Source: Luteibacter mycovicinus (lineage in GTDB: Bacteria > Pseudomonadota > Gammaproteobacteria > Xanthomonadales > Rhodanobacteraceae). From it: 64,000 nucleotides of DNA. Of the stretch, positions 42,742 to 50,409 are shown one piece after another. The DNA is taken from NCBI RefSeq assembly GCF_000745235.1, contig NZ_JQNL01000001.1, positions 4,561,267 to 4,625,266 of the forward strand, read 5' to 3'. Position numbers and translations under genes: made by a program. The notes below the pieces were generated by a model. That model saw only the letters and a list, made by a program, of their open reading frames with translations. It was not told where the DNA came from and searched no databases. The stretch's first letter is position 1; each line of letters opens with the position of its first letter.

Positions 42742-42755
42742 GACGTCCAAACGTC
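42742..42755. promoter_or_regulatory. Dyad upstream of the ssDNA-binding protein gene, unit 1
   Basis: GACGT-CCAA-ACGTC, followed by the AGGAGAG ribosome site of the 42771 gene. It could be a translational operator or a weak hairpin. The 42696-42740 stretch just before holds further GC-rich inverted repeats (CCGG and GGCC). Confidence 0.45.
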
Positions 42756-42770
42756 GTAGGAGAGTCAGTT

Positions 42771-43049
42771 ATGTCCAAGCGTATCGTTCGTTTCACCGCC
42801 GAGATCAAGCTCGTCCCGAATAAGAAACAGCAGGGCAAAAATCACGGTTTCCAGAGCGCCCGGCTCGTTGACGCCGACGGCGGTTACGAGAAGTTTGAGG
42901 TGTATTTCGACCCGTCGAAGGCCTCGTTCGCTCGCGAGCCGGGTGACTACACCATCGAGGCGAGCGAGCCGAAGATCGTCGATGGTCGCCTCGTGATCTT
43001 TCCCGATTTCGTCCCGGCTAAGCCGGTTGCACGTTCGCAGGCTGCGTGA
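42771..43049 (+). CDS. Phage ssDNA-binding protein (gV-like), unit 1
   Basis: 92 aa, ATG at 42771 after AGGAGAG. Small beta-rich, basic protein directly after Rep, the position and size of gene V proteins in Xanthomonas inoviruses. They coat the new single strand and hand it to the assembly site. Assignment rests on size, position and charge. The stop overlaps the next ATG (TGATG). Confidence 0.7.
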   Translation: MSKRIVRFTAEIKLVPNKKQQGKNHGFQSARLVDADGGYEKFEVYFDPSKASFAREPGDYTIEASEPKIVDGRLVIFPDFVPAKPVARSQAA

Positions 43050-43246
43050 TGGACGTGGGCGCAGGGATGTACCTGACCTGCGTCCAGTTCGACGCAGCGA
43101 CCTCCACATGCACGCAGACCGCGTGGATGCCTCCGCCGACGTTAATCCCGCCGATGTCGTCGGAAGCGGGACAGACCCTTGGTATCGCGATCTTTTCAGG
43201 TCTCGTTGCCATCGCTGTCTCTAAGTTGCCCAGGCGCGGAATGTGA
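43049..43246 (+). CDS. Minor coat protein candidate (65 aa), unit 1
   Basis: ATG at 43049 overlapping the previous stop. An N-terminal half with two Cys and a Pro-rich turn, then a membrane helix (LGIAIFSGLVAIAV) and the end SKLPRRGM. The last residues match the major coat end SKLPRRGA exactly over seven positions, so it is probably a virion protein of pVII/pIX type. Start GTG 43046 is an alternative. Confidence 0.7.
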   Translation: MDVGAGMYLTCVQFDAATSTCTQTAWMPPPTLIPPMSSEAGQTLGIAIFSGLVAIAVSKLPRRGM

Positions 43247-43290
43247 TCGATCAGGGGACGCCATTCCGGCGCCCATTTCAGGAGAAAACC

Positions 43291-43542
43291 ATGCTCAAGC
43301 TCGTCAAGACCACGAAGAATCGTCTCGCCAAGAACCCCCGCGTTCGCATGCTCGCTGCCACCGCGTTCCTGATGGTCGCATCGGTGGGTAGCGCGTATGC
43401 CGCCGACGGCGACGCGTACGATCCCACCGCCGATGTCGCCAAGATCGCTGCTGCGGTTGTGGTCGCGGTCACCATCTCGGTCGCGTTCACGTCCGGCTAC
43501 ATCGGCATCAAGTCGTCGAAGCTGCCGCGCCGGGGCGCGTGA
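43291..43542 (+). CDS. Phage major coat protein (gVIII-like), unit 1
   Basis: 83 aa, ATG at 43291 after AGGAGA. A basic signal peptide ends at AYA (residue 37); the mature 46-residue protein has the usual inovirus layout: acidic N-terminus (ADGDAYD), membrane helix (about 51-71) and basic C-terminus (KSSKLPRRGA) that faces the DNA. Hairpins at 43548-43652 follow, as expected after the most abundant transcript. Confidence 0.9.
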   Translation: MLKLVKTTKNRLAKNPRVRMLAATAFLMVASVGSAYAADGDAYDPTADVAKIAAAVVVAVTISVAFTSGYIGIKSSKLPRRGA

Positions 43543-43547
43543 TCCAT

Positions 43548-43584
43548 GCGGGCCATTCTTGCCTTCCTGCGCGCGGTGGCCCGC
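43548..43584 (+). terminator. Hairpin after the major coat gene, unit 1
   Basis: GCGGGCCA (43548-43555) pairs with TGGCCCGC (43577-43584), followed by CTTTC. The loop is 21 nt, so the structure alone is modest, but it stands in tandem with the stronger hairpin at 43597. Confidence 0.5.
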
Positions 43585-43596
43585 CTTTCAGTCAGG

Positions 43597-43652
43597 AGGG
43601 CGGCGTCGGCACGCGGGTGTCCAGCTTGCTGGACCCCGTCGCCGCCGCCCCT
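43597..43652 (+). terminator. Strong central hairpin between coat and adsorption genes, unit 1
   Basis: AGGG(G)CGGCG ... GTCCAGC-TT-GCTGGAC ... CGCCGCCCCTT with a T/C-rich tail. Inoviruses have a central terminator at exactly this point. Unit 1 has one G fewer in the left arm than units 2 and 3. Confidence 0.6.
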
Positions 43653-43706
43653 TCCTCCCTCTCAAACGAGGTGCTCCCGTATGACGGGATACATTATTTT
43701 GGCCGC

Positions 43707-45092
43707 GTGGATTATGTTCGGCGCAGCGGTTACGCGCTGACGATTGCGGGGTGTTTGTTAGCGCTGTTCTCTGCGTCTGTATCCGCAGACGATTGGTCGC
43801 CGACGTGTCCTAGTTTGCAGAGTTACCAGTCGGCGTGCGCGTCTAACGCAGCGGAAATGAACGGTAACAGTGCCTACCGTAACGTGCAGTGCGTCACGAG
43901 GCGGATTAACTCGACGTCCGTCGAAGTGGATCTTAAGTATCAGCAGAAAGACAACAACGATGCTTGGGTCGACGCGTCGTATGTGGTAGGTCGCGTTAGT
44001 TGCCCAGTGGTTCCGCCCGCCAATCAGTGCGCGTCGCACGCGTCGCCTAGCGGTAGCGTCTGGGATTCCGGCTATTCGCAGGGTTCGACGGTATGCGCCG
44101 ACTCTTGCGAGTTCGTTTTCACCCAGCAGCCCGGCACTATTACGGTCAGTGTTCCCGGAAGCGGCATCGGTCGCTCGCTCGGCACGTTTTCGCCTACCGG
44201 AAATAGCTGTTCTAGCGACAGTACGCCCCCGCCTCCGGCGTCTTCTCCGCCTCAGGTGTGCAGCGGCGGTTCCTGTTACGACCCCAATTCGAATCAGTTC
44301 TGCTCGGTCAGCAGTTCGGGCGCGCAAACGTGCGTGAGCGGCCCGACCGATCCGGGTGGTGGTGCACCCCCTCAGCAGCCGTCCGGCTGCGCTGTCAACG
44401 GTTCTGCGGCTTCCTGCGCAGGCGACGCCGGCCAGCCGCCGCCTACGCCGCCTAACCCTCCTGTGTCCGACCCTCAGCAGCAGCAGACGGGTAGCGGCTC
44501 CTTTTCCGGCTCCGGTGTTGGCGGTGGCATCACGATCACGACCGGGACGTATCAGGGAACCACGACGGGGACAGGCGGCAACGGCGGTTCAACCACGCCC
44601 GGTGGTGGAACGACTACGCCGGGTAACGGGACCGGTGGCGGTGACGGCGACGGTGACGGTGATGGTGATTGCACGGCGGGCAAGCTGTGCGACGACGCAT
44701 ATACGGAAGCTGCGTGCGGCGCGAGTCCTGCTACCGCTGGCGACCCGTTGCTTGCCACGATGGCGGTAGAGGCTCAGCGTCAGCGGTGCCAGTCGCTTGG
44801 AATTCAGGCAGAGATCCAAGGGGGCAATAAGGACAGCGGGAAGGAGGGCGGCGACCCGGATGTGTCGAGTTTGATCGACAACGGCGACGATGATGCTCCC
44901 GTGCAGCTTAACGATGCGGGCTGGCTGGGTGGGCGCGGTTCGTGCCCTGTAAAGCCCGTCATGTTTCTCGATCACGATCTTATGGGTGGCCCGGGCATTT
45001 GCGACACGGCAGCATTGCTGGCCGCGTGGGCATTGGTCGCGGCATACATCGTTGCCGCTGTGATCATCGGCAAATCGGTTAAGGGGAGCTGA
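43707..45092 (+). CDS. Phage adsorption protein (gIII-like), unit 1
   Basis: 461 aa from a GTG at 43707, which opens a signal peptide (YALTIAGCLLALFSASVSA). N-terminal domain with paired cysteines, then a Pro/Gly/Thr linker with GGG, TTTPG and GDGDGD repeats (44500-44680), a Cys-containing C-terminal domain, and a final membrane anchor (AAWALVAAYIVAAVIIG). This is the pIII architecture: receptor binding at the tip, anchor at the base. A GAGGTG site 7 bp before the ATG at 43681 could also drive a 19-residue hydrophobic leader peptide overlapping this start. Confidence 0.82.
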   Translation: MDYVRRSGYALTIAGCLLALFSASVSADDWSPTCPSLQSYQSACASNAAEMNGNSAYRNVQCVTRRINSTSVEVDLKYQQKDNNDAWVDASYVVGRVSCPVVPPANQCASHASPSGSVWDSGYSQGSTVCADSCEFVFTQQPGTITVSVPGSGIGRSLGTFSPTGNSCSSDSTPPPPASSPPQVCSGGSCYDPNSNQFCSVSSSGAQTCVSGPTDPGGGAPPQQPSGCAVNGSAASCAGDAGQPPPTPPNPPVSDPQQQQTGSGSFSGSGVGGGITITTGTYQGTTTGTGGNGGSTTPGGGTTTPGNGTGGGDGDGDGDGDCTAGKLCDDAYTEAACGASPATAGDPLLATMAVEAQRQRCQSLGIQAEIQGGNKDSGKEGGDPDVSSLIDNGDDDAPVQLNDAGWLGGRGSCPVKPVMFLDHDLMGGPGICDTAALLAAWALVAAYIVAAVIIGKSVKGS

Positions 45093-45094
45093 CG

Positions 45095-45400
45095 GTGCCT
45101 GCGTTTCTTATCCCGTTGATTGAAGTGTGCGGCGCAGCGTTGTCGCGACTTTTCTTCACGAGGGCAGGGCAGTGGTTGCTCACTGCGTTGCTGTTCCTCG
45201 GCATCCAGTTCGGGTCGCAGAAATTTATCGTAGAGCCCGCGTTGTCGGCGATTCAGTCGGCTTTCGGCGGGTTGTCGGCGGACACCGTTGCGTGGATGGC
45301 ATACCTCAACGTTGATCGGTCAATCACGATTATTTTGTCGGCGTTCGCCTCGGCGGCGGGTAGTCGAATGATTCTCAAGCGGATAGGACCCAAGTCATGA
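45095..45400 (+). CDS. Phage minor coat/assembly protein (DUF2523, gVI-like), unit 1
   Basis: 101 aa, GTG at 45095. Hydrophobic with helices around WLLTALLFLGIQFG and SITIILSAFASAAG, matching the DUF2523 family that sits between gIII and gI in inoviruses and caps the virion. It overlaps the Zot start by ATGA. Confidence 0.85.
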   Translation: MPAFLIPLIEVCGAALSRLFFTRAGQWLLTALLFLGIQFGSQKFIVEPALSAIQSAFGGLSADTVAWMAYLNVDRSITIILSAFASAAGSRMILKRIGPKS

Positions 45401-46512
45401 TTTACCTGTTAACGGGCACACCCGGTTCCGGCAAGACCCTCGCCGCGATGGAGTTGATCGAGCAGTGGGGCAAGGAGAAGGCAGGGCGTCTGATCTACTC
45501 GGCGAACATCGACGGGCAGTGCTATCCGGGCGTGCTTCCTCTCGACGACGCTGGCGTCCTTGAGTGGCACAAGCACTGCGAGAAGGATTCGCTTGTCGTG
45601 GTGGACGAGGCGCAGCGCTATTGGCGCGCGTCTCGTGGTGGCGATCCGTCGCAGGCGATCATCGAGATGGAGACGCATCGTCACGATGGCATCGATATCG
45701 TGTTGATGACGCAGCACCCAACGTTTCTACACGCGAACATCCGAAAGCTGGTGAACGTCCATATCCATCTTGTCGCGCACACGAAAGCGAGCGCGTTGAG
45801 GTACGAATGGCGTGAGGCTCACGACGACGTGCAGGACAGCGCCTTGCGCATGTTGGGTGAGTTCAAGGAATGGAAGTACCCGGCTCACCTTTACCCGTTC
45901 TACAAGTCGGCCACGATGCACACGAAACGGGCCAAGCGCCCGTGGGCGCAGGTGAAGGGTCGCATCGCCGCTGTCGTGTCGATCGCCATGTTCGTTCTGG
46001 TCGTTGGGGTTGGCATCTACGTGTTTCGCCACGGCGAAGTGCTCGCGGGCACGGGGACGAAGAAGGAGGATGTCAAGCCCGTGCCTGCAGTCTCCCCGTC
46101 CAAGCCGTCTGCGCAGGTTTCAAAGGCCCCGAAGACAGCTGGTGAGTACGTCGAGCAGCAGATGCCGCGTATCCCTAGCCAGCCTTGGAGCGCGCCGCTG
46201 TACGACGGCCAGCAGGTCACCACGCATCCCCAGGTCTATTGCGTGGCGAAAGGCGACGATTCGGATTGCCACTGCATCACGGAGCAGGGCACGCGTTACA
46301 CGCTGGCCCTCGATATCTGTCTGAACGTAGCGAAGAACGGCCCGGCTTATGACCCGTTTAAGCCAGAGCGGCGTAAGGACGACACGCCATCGCGCGATGG
46401 CGTCAAGCCCTCCACGCCAGAGGCGTCTCCGGCGCTCGCTACGGCGGTCGCTGGGGTCGTTCCGGACGGTATCCCGGCGCCGCTTCCGCTGCGCGCTGGT
46501 GCGTCCAAGTGA
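45397..46512 (+). CDS. Phage assembly ATPase (Zot/gI-like), unit 1
   Basis: 371 aa. Walker A GTPGSGKT (7-14), Walker B LVVVDEAQ (Asp70/Glu71), then a single membrane helix about 190-210 (AVVSIAMFVLVVGVGIYVF), and a periplasmic Pro/Ser/Lys-rich tail with two Cys. The Zot/pI family drives virion extrusion through the inner membrane. The stop overlaps a small downstream GTG. Confidence 0.92.
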   Translation: MIYLLTGTPGSGKTLAAMELIEQWGKEKAGRLIYSANIDGQCYPGVLPLDDAGVLEWHKHCEKDSLVVVDEAQRYWRASRGGDPSQAIIEMETHRHDGIDIVLMTQHPTFLHANIRKLVNVHIHLVAHTKASALRYEWREAHDDVQDSALRMLGEFKEWKYPAHLYPFYKSATMHTKRAKRPWAQVKGRIAAVVSIAMFVLVVGVGIYVFRHGEVLAGTGTKKEDVKPVPAVSPSKPSAQVSKAPKTAGEYVEQQMPRIPSQPWSAPLYDGQQVTTHPQVYCVAKGDDSDCHCITEQGTRYTLALDICLNVAKNGPAYDPFKPERRKDDTPSRDGVKPSTPEASPALATAVAGVVPDGIPAPLPLRAGASK

Positions 46513-46604
46513 ATTGGAGTCACGTGGGTTATCGGGTGATTTGTACTGTCGCTTGCGTCGTCGCGGGGGTACTCGTCAAGCGGTGGCTGTATCGTCGTCG
46601 GTGA
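46509..46604 (+). CDS. Tiny phage membrane protein (31 aa), unit 1
   Basis: GTG at 46509 overlapping Zot's TGA (GTGA), the same coupling used elsewhere in this phage. One helix (VICTVACVVAGVLV) then KRWLYRRR. Size and charge resemble pVII/pIX-like peptides. Identical in all three units. Confidence 0.45.
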   Translation: MNWSHVGYRVICTVACVVAGVLVKRWLYRRR

Positions 46605-46612
46605 CTGAGCGT

Positions 46613-46672
46613 CCTTCGGTCGCCCGGGCGAGACTGCAAATCGATTTGTCGCTTCGCCCGGGCAACCGAAGG
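46613..46672. other. Long imperfect hairpin, packaging signal or origin candidate, unit 1
   Basis: 60-nt structure: outer stem CCTTCGGT/ACCGAAGG, inner stem GCCCGGGCG/CGCCCGGGC, and a central self-complementary CAAATCGATTTG. In inoviruses, a long hairpin in the main intergenic region after gI is the packaging signal and/or replication origin. Assignment is inferred from form and place. Confidence 0.55.
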
Positions 46673-46680
46673 TCTGGGGT

Positions 46681-46697
46681 GCAGGGGTTTCCCCTGC
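46681..46697. other. Short perfect hairpin, unit 1
   Basis: GCAGGGG-TTT-CCCCTGC: 7-bp stem with a TTT loop, 8 bp after the long hairpin. Part of the structured intergenic region. Confidence 0.5.
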
Positions 46698-46726
46698 GGA
46701 TACGCTCTCGACCATTCAACGAAGAA

Positions 46727-46752
46727 GACCCGGCCATCGCTGGCCGGGTCTT
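46727..46752. terminator. Bidirectional terminator, unit 1
   Basis: GACCCGGCCA-TCGCTG-GCCGGGTC hairpin with TTTCTTC on the plus side and TTCTTC on the minus side. It stands between the plus-strand phage operon and the minus-strand 91-aa gene ending at 46756. Confidence 0.75.
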
Positions 46753-46755
46753 TCT

Positions 46756-47031
46756 TCATGCCTCATCCAATGCCCGCAAAACCTGCTCTTGGTCGTCGTG
46801 GAACAATAGCGACTTTATCGCGTTGATGTGGATTCCGCCGTCCGCCATCGTGCGTCCCGGTGGAACGAGGTACTGCTGTACGATCCGCCATCCTCTCCAT
46901 TTGTCGGTTTGGATGTCCTGTCGGCCATCGTGTCGCGCCATGGCCCAGTTCAGGATCTCGCGCAGTGGTATGTGTCGACCCTGAGGGGTGATCAGTTCTC
47001 CGGGTTCAAGTTGCCATGTAGCCGAGGGCAT
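46756..47031 (-). CDS. Hypothetical phage protein (91 aa), unit 1
   Basis: Begins MPSATWQLEPGELITPQGRH; rich in Trp and charged residues, no membrane helix. Its start lies inside the 3' end of the junction repressor (26-bp overlap), so the two form a leftward operon that ends at the bidirectional terminator. The WRIVQQYLVPPGR core is reminiscent of small phage proteins found beside inovirus repressors; function unknown. Confidence 0.65.
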   Translation of the reverse strand: MPSATWQLEPGELITPQGRHIPLREILNWAMARHDGRQDIQTDKWRGWRIVQQYLVPPGRTMADGGIHINAIKSLLFHDDQEQVLRALDEA

Positions 47032-47494
47032 CAGGTCTTCCTTTCTGTCGGCGGTACAGCATGCGCGTGGGGCGTGTCAATTGCCTGCGAAGCTTTTTCA
47101 GGTATTCGCATAATGTATATAGGCCAACGTTCTGTAAAACAGGTGTTTCACCGCTAAATGCAGACGCTTTAGGCGTATAGACGGCTAAACCGAATACTAG
47201 GAGGATGGCCGCTGCCGATTTCCCGATCTCGTCAGCCCATCGAAGCCACACCTTTGAGTTCGTGGGGTCTACCTTGGCGTCTCGTTCTGCTTGGATGCGC
47301 AGTGCCCATACGATTGCCCTTTCGCCGAGAGCGTTAGACATCTTTTCGATGTAGTGCGGCTGGGGATGCCGCGTTCCCTGACGCCAGTTGCTCACCGTCG
47401 CTTGTGTTGCACCGAGCAAGCGTGCTAGCGCCGAGTCAGACGTAAGGCCCCGGCGCTCCTTAACCCTGTCCATGAGATCGTGCGTGGCGGACAT
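47006..47494 (-). CDS. Phage HTH repressor, native form across unit 1/2 junction
   Basis: 162 aa. Residues 1-130 equal the left-end copy; residues 131-162 are the phage's own basic tail (YLKKLRRQLTRPTRMLYRRQ...). The coding region runs straight through the att core at 47105-47120, so the free circular phage would encode this form. It is the only fully intact native copy in the array. Confidence 0.85.
   Translation of the reverse strand: MSATHDLMDRVKERRGLTSDSALARLLGATQATVSNWRQGTRHPQPHYIEKMSNALGERAIVWALRIQAERDAKVDPTNSKVWLRWADEIGKSAAAILLVFGLAVYTPKASAFSGETPVLQNVGLYTLCEYLKKLRRQLTRPTRMLYRRQKGRPDALGYMAT
47105..47120. repeat. att core at the unit 1/2 junction
   Basis: TTCGCATAATGTATAT with phage sequence on both sides (CAGGTA before, AGGCCAACG after). 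This equals the attP of the free phage: a XerC-like arm and centre with a diverged XerD side. Confidence 0.9.
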
Positions 47495-47507
47495 AAAACA
47501 CCCTGTG

Positions 47508-47563
47508 TTGACGTAGGTAACACGGGCAGTGTAACGTGCCGACCCATAACGGGACGTGTTACC
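47508..47563. promoter_or_regulatory. Early promoter and paired operators, unit 2
   Basis: Identical to 40389-40444: inverted GGTAACACG/CGTGTTACC around the TTGACG/TGTAAC promoter candidate. Confidence 0.6.
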
Positions 47564-47579
47564 CGTTCAGGGGCCAGCC

Positions 47580-47750
47580 ATGATCGACAACTTCGCCCGC
47601 GAGTGCATCGTTTCGCTCGCCGAGGACTGTGAAACCGCCCTCCGCATGGAGCTGGTTTCGCTGGACGCGCAGGACTTCGAGTGCGCCTCCATCCATGCCG
47701 AAGCCGCCGAGCGCACTGCGCTGGCCGCGTTCCGCATCGCCAAGTCGTGA
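47580..47750 (+). CDS. Small early phage protein (56 aa), unit 2
   Basis: Identical to the 40461 protein; intact. Confidence 0.65.
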   Translation: MIDNFARECIVSLAEDCETALRMELVSLDAQDFECASIHAEAAERTALAAFRIAKS

Positions 47751-47764
47751 GGGGAGGGCCCGTC

Positions 47765-47887
47765 ATGCTTGCCTTCGTCCTTTCGGCCGGGATTTTCCTG
47801 TTCACCGTCTCATGTGCCCGGGCGTTCGTCGCGTGGCGCGCATACGCCGATCACCGCGCTCAGCTGGTCGCCGAGGGCTGGCTGTGA
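47765..47887 (+). CDS. Small phage membrane protein (40 aa), unit 2
   Basis: Identical to the 40646 protein; intact, with the same AGGGGAGGG site and GTGA overlap. Confidence 0.65.
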   Translation: MLAFVLSAGIFLFTVSCARAFVAWRAYADHRAQLVAEGWL

Positions 47888-48390
47888 TCGTCGATGGGGA
47901 CGCATTGCAGGCTCTTTCGACCACTGGCGTCAGGCTGATCGCCGCCGCGGCTGTCACCGCCGTCGTCGTTTCGGTTGCGTGGACGTCGGGCCTCATCTCG
48001 ATCATCTCTTCGAAGGTCCCGCGCCACGGCTCAGGCGTTGGCACCTATGCGGACTATCTCGATTCGAAGGGTATGGCGGCGTACTGCCAGAAGTGCGGCG
48101 CCCAGGTCGAGCCGGACGAGCCGTTTGGCGAAGTCGAGTGCGACGAATGCGGCTACGTCGGCGCTGCCGGTGAGACCGATGACGTCGAGCCTAACGAACC
48201 GTGGGACGAGAAACGCCAGCGTGAGTGGGACACTGAAAACTTCTTCGACAAGCTGGAGAAGAAGCACCGTCATATCGAATGCACGGACTGCGGCGCGGAT
48301 ATCGAGCGCGAGCAGTTTGAGTGGAGTGACACGGAGTGCCCCGCTTGCGGGCATCGCGGCATGCCGTACGAAACCGGCGACGAGGCCTGA
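47884..48390 (+). CDS. Major-coat-like zinc-ribbon fusion, unit 2
   Basis: Identical to the 40765 protein; intact 168 aa with all eight zinc-ligand cysteines. Confidence 0.8.
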   Translation: MIVDGDALQALSTTGVRLIAAAAVTAVVVSVAWTSGLISIISSKVPRHGSGVGTYADYLDSKGMAAYCQKCGAQVEPDEPFGEVECDECGYVGAAGETDDVEPNEPWDEKRQREWDTENFFDKLEKKHRHIECTDCGADIEREQFEWSDTECPACGHRGMPYETGDEA

Positions 48391-48391
48391 T

Positions 48392-48670
48392 ATGCGCTTA
48401 CGCGGACTTCCAGAGGCTTTCGAGCCTAACCGGCACCACTACTACACGTCTCGACCGGTCGTTATTCCCGGGCCGGTCGAGTCCATCACGAAGCATGGTT
48501 TGCTACCGGGTGGCATGTCATCCGTGCCTGTCGATCCTCACTCGACGTACCCCGGCCTCTCGTCGTACGACCGTCGCCGTGTTCGTGAGGCGCGTATAGC
48601 GCTGTGGGGCAGGGGGCCCTACGCCCACCTCGTCCCTCGCGAGCGTGAGTTGCTGGAGGCTGGCCTGTGA
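48392..48670 (+). CDS. Hypothetical phage protein (92 aa), unit 2
   Basis: Identical to the 41273 protein; intact. Confidence 0.65.
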   Translation: MRLRGLPEAFEPNRHHYYTSRPVVIPGPVESITKHGLLPGGMSSVPVDPHSTYPGLSSYDRRRVREARIALWGRGPYAHLVPRERELLEAGL

Positions 48671-48756
48671 ACGCTCGCGGTGTGGTCAAGGTCTGCGTGT
48701 TTTTCACGTACGTCGTCGGTGGCGTGCTGCTCGTGCTTTTCGGGGACCACCTGTGA
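48667..48756 (+). CDS. Tiny phage membrane protein (29 aa), unit 2
   Basis: Identical to the 41548 peptide, with GTGA overlaps at both ends. Confidence 0.5.
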   Translation: MNARGVVKVCVFFTYVVGGVLLVLFGDHL

Positions 48757-49814
48757 TCCGGCGCGAAGCGCCGGTGATCCCGTCGGCTAACAGGGGATCA
48801 AAGTACCTGAACGCGAAGAAGGCGCTCCCTACGAAGCGTTCGCAGGTAGCTGCCAATATCGACTTCCTTCGTTTCAGCGCAGGCGCCGGTTACGTCTTCG
48901 GGTCAGAGACCGAAGGCGATGCGATGATCTGGTCCGCCGAGCGGTTCGTTCGTACCTTGGCACCGAAGTCCGGTATCCACGTTGAGCCCGCCATGAAGGG
49001 CGGCCGTCGCGGCTACGCGCATCACGTGGTTCTTCTCACGCCTGACGGCAGTGCTTGCGGCGACGTCTGTTGGGGTGGCGAAAATCAGCGCGGAACGGTG
49101 TCCGTGGAGATGACGGGCGCAGCATGCGCCCTCGTTGAAGCGGGCTTTGACCACGACGTGGCGTGGTCACAAGTCCGTGAAATGCTCGACACCATCGCCG
49201 CCAAGATCACGCGGGTCGATGTCGCTCACGATGATTACAAGGGTGAGCGTGGTCTCGAGCTTGCCAAGGAGTTGTACGACCTGGGCGAATTCGTGACGGG
49301 CGGTCGCCCTCCTGCGTCCAATGTACAGGGCTGGAACGACGGTAGTGGCATGACGATGTACATCGGCAAGCCCACCGGTCGCAGCCAATTGGTGGTGTAC
49401 GAGAAGGGTAGGGAGCAGGGCTACCGCGACGGTGAGGAATACGCTGAGTGGGTCCGCTGGGAAGGTCGTTTCTATCACCGCAAGGGCTATGAAATTCCGC
49501 TCGACGTGTTGGTCGAACCCGCTCTGTTTCTGGTCGGCCGCTACCCGGCGCTCTCGTGGGTCAGCGCTGTGATGTGCCGCATCAAGTCCAGCGTTGTCCG
49601 CGCCAAGGCGAACCTTCAAAACGCGATGCGGCATTGCAAGCGCCAGTACGGCGGCTTGCTGAACTACCTCGCCTGCATCGCGGACGACACCACGGATCTC
49701 GGCGACCTCGTTTCCTCGTTCCTCACCCGCGACGCCACTCCCAAGTGGGTCGGCGAAAACCCATTCGGTCGAGCCGTCGCGCTCGACGCGCATCCGTTCG
49801 CAGCACCGTTTTAG
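48753..49814 (+). CDS. Phage replication initiator (Rep), unit 2
   Basis: Intact 353 aa, identical to the unit 1 protein. The start hairpin is repeated at 48758-48774. Confidence 0.85.
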   Translation: MIRREAPVIPSANRGSKYLNAKKALPTKRSQVAANIDFLRFSAGAGYVFGSETEGDAMIWSAERFVRTLAPKSGIHVEPAMKGGRRGYAHHVVLLTPDGSACGDVCWGGENQRGTVSVEMTGAACALVEAGFDHDVAWSQVREMLDTIAAKITRVDVAHDDYKGERGLELAKELYDLGEFVTGGRPPASNVQGWNDGSGMTMYIGKPTGRSQLVVYEKGREQGYRDGEEYAEWVRWEGRFYHRKGYEIPLDVLVEPALFLVGRYPALSWVSAVMCRIKSSVVRAKANLQNAMRHCKRQYGGLLNYLACIADDTTDLGDLVSSFLTRDATPKWVGENPFGRAVALDAHPFAAPF

Positions 49815-49860
49815 CCCGGTCTCGGACCGGAAAACCGGCCACTTCCGGCCAAGTCAAGTA

Positions 49861-49874
49861 GACGTCCAAACGTC
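49861..49874. promoter_or_regulatory. Dyad upstream of the ssDNA-binding protein gene, unit 2
   Basis: Same GACGT-CCAA-ACGTC element as at 42742. Confidence 0.45.
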
Positions 49875-49889
49875 GTAGGAGAGTCAGTT

Positions 49890-50168
49890 ATGTCCAAGCG
49901 TATCGTTCGTTTCACCGCCGAGATCAAGCTCGTCCCGAATAAGAAACAGCAGGGCAAAAATCACGGTTTCCAGAGCGCCCGGCTCGTTGACGCCGACGGC
50001 GGTTACGAGAAGTTTGAGGTGTATTTCGACCCGTCGAAGGCCTCGTTCGCTCGCGAGCCGGGTGACTACACCATCGAGGCGAGCGAGCCGAAGATCGTCG
50101 ATGGTCGCCTCGTGATCTTTCCCGATTTCGTCCCGGCTAAGCCGGTTGCACGTTCGCAGGCTGCGTGA
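49890..50168 (+). CDS. Phage ssDNA-binding protein (gV-like), unit 2
   Basis: Intact, identical to the 42771 protein. Confidence 0.7.
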   Translation: MSKRIVRFTAEIKLVPNKKQQGKNHGFQSARLVDADGGYEKFEVYFDPSKASFAREPGDYTIEASEPKIVDGRLVIFPDFVPAKPVARSQAA

Positions 50169-50365
50169 TGGACGTGGGCGCAGGGATGTACCTGACCTGC
50201 GTCCAGTTCGACGCAGCGACCTCCACATGCACGCAGACCGCGTGGATGCCTCCGCCGACGTTAATCCCGCCGATGTCGTCGGAAGCGGGACAGACCCTTG
50301 GTATCGCGATCTTTTCAGGTCTCGTTGCCATCGCTGTCTCTAAGTTGCCCAGGCGCGGAATGTGA
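50168..50365 (+). CDS. Minor coat protein candidate (65 aa), unit 2
   Basis: Intact, identical to the 43049 protein, ending SKLPRRGM. Confidence 0.7.
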   Translation: MDVGAGMYLTCVQFDAATSTCTQTAWMPPPTLIPPMSSEAGQTLGIAIFSGLVAIAVSKLPRRGM

Positions 50366-50409
50366 TCGATCAGGGGACGCCATTCCGGCGCCCATTTCAG
50401 GAGAAAACC

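Larger units (their letters stand above)
39986..47104. mobile_element. Prophage unit 1 (7119 bp)
   Basis: The cleanest of the three copies: every phage frame is intact. Relative to units 2 and 3 it lacks one G in the non-coding hairpin at 43597-43652. Best reference sequence for the phage. Confidence 0.9.

Noticed and set aside
44500..44680. Tandem repeat region as a separate element
   Set aside because: The GGT/GAC-rich repeats encode the Gly/Thr/Asp linker of the pIII-like protein, a normal feature of adsorption proteins.
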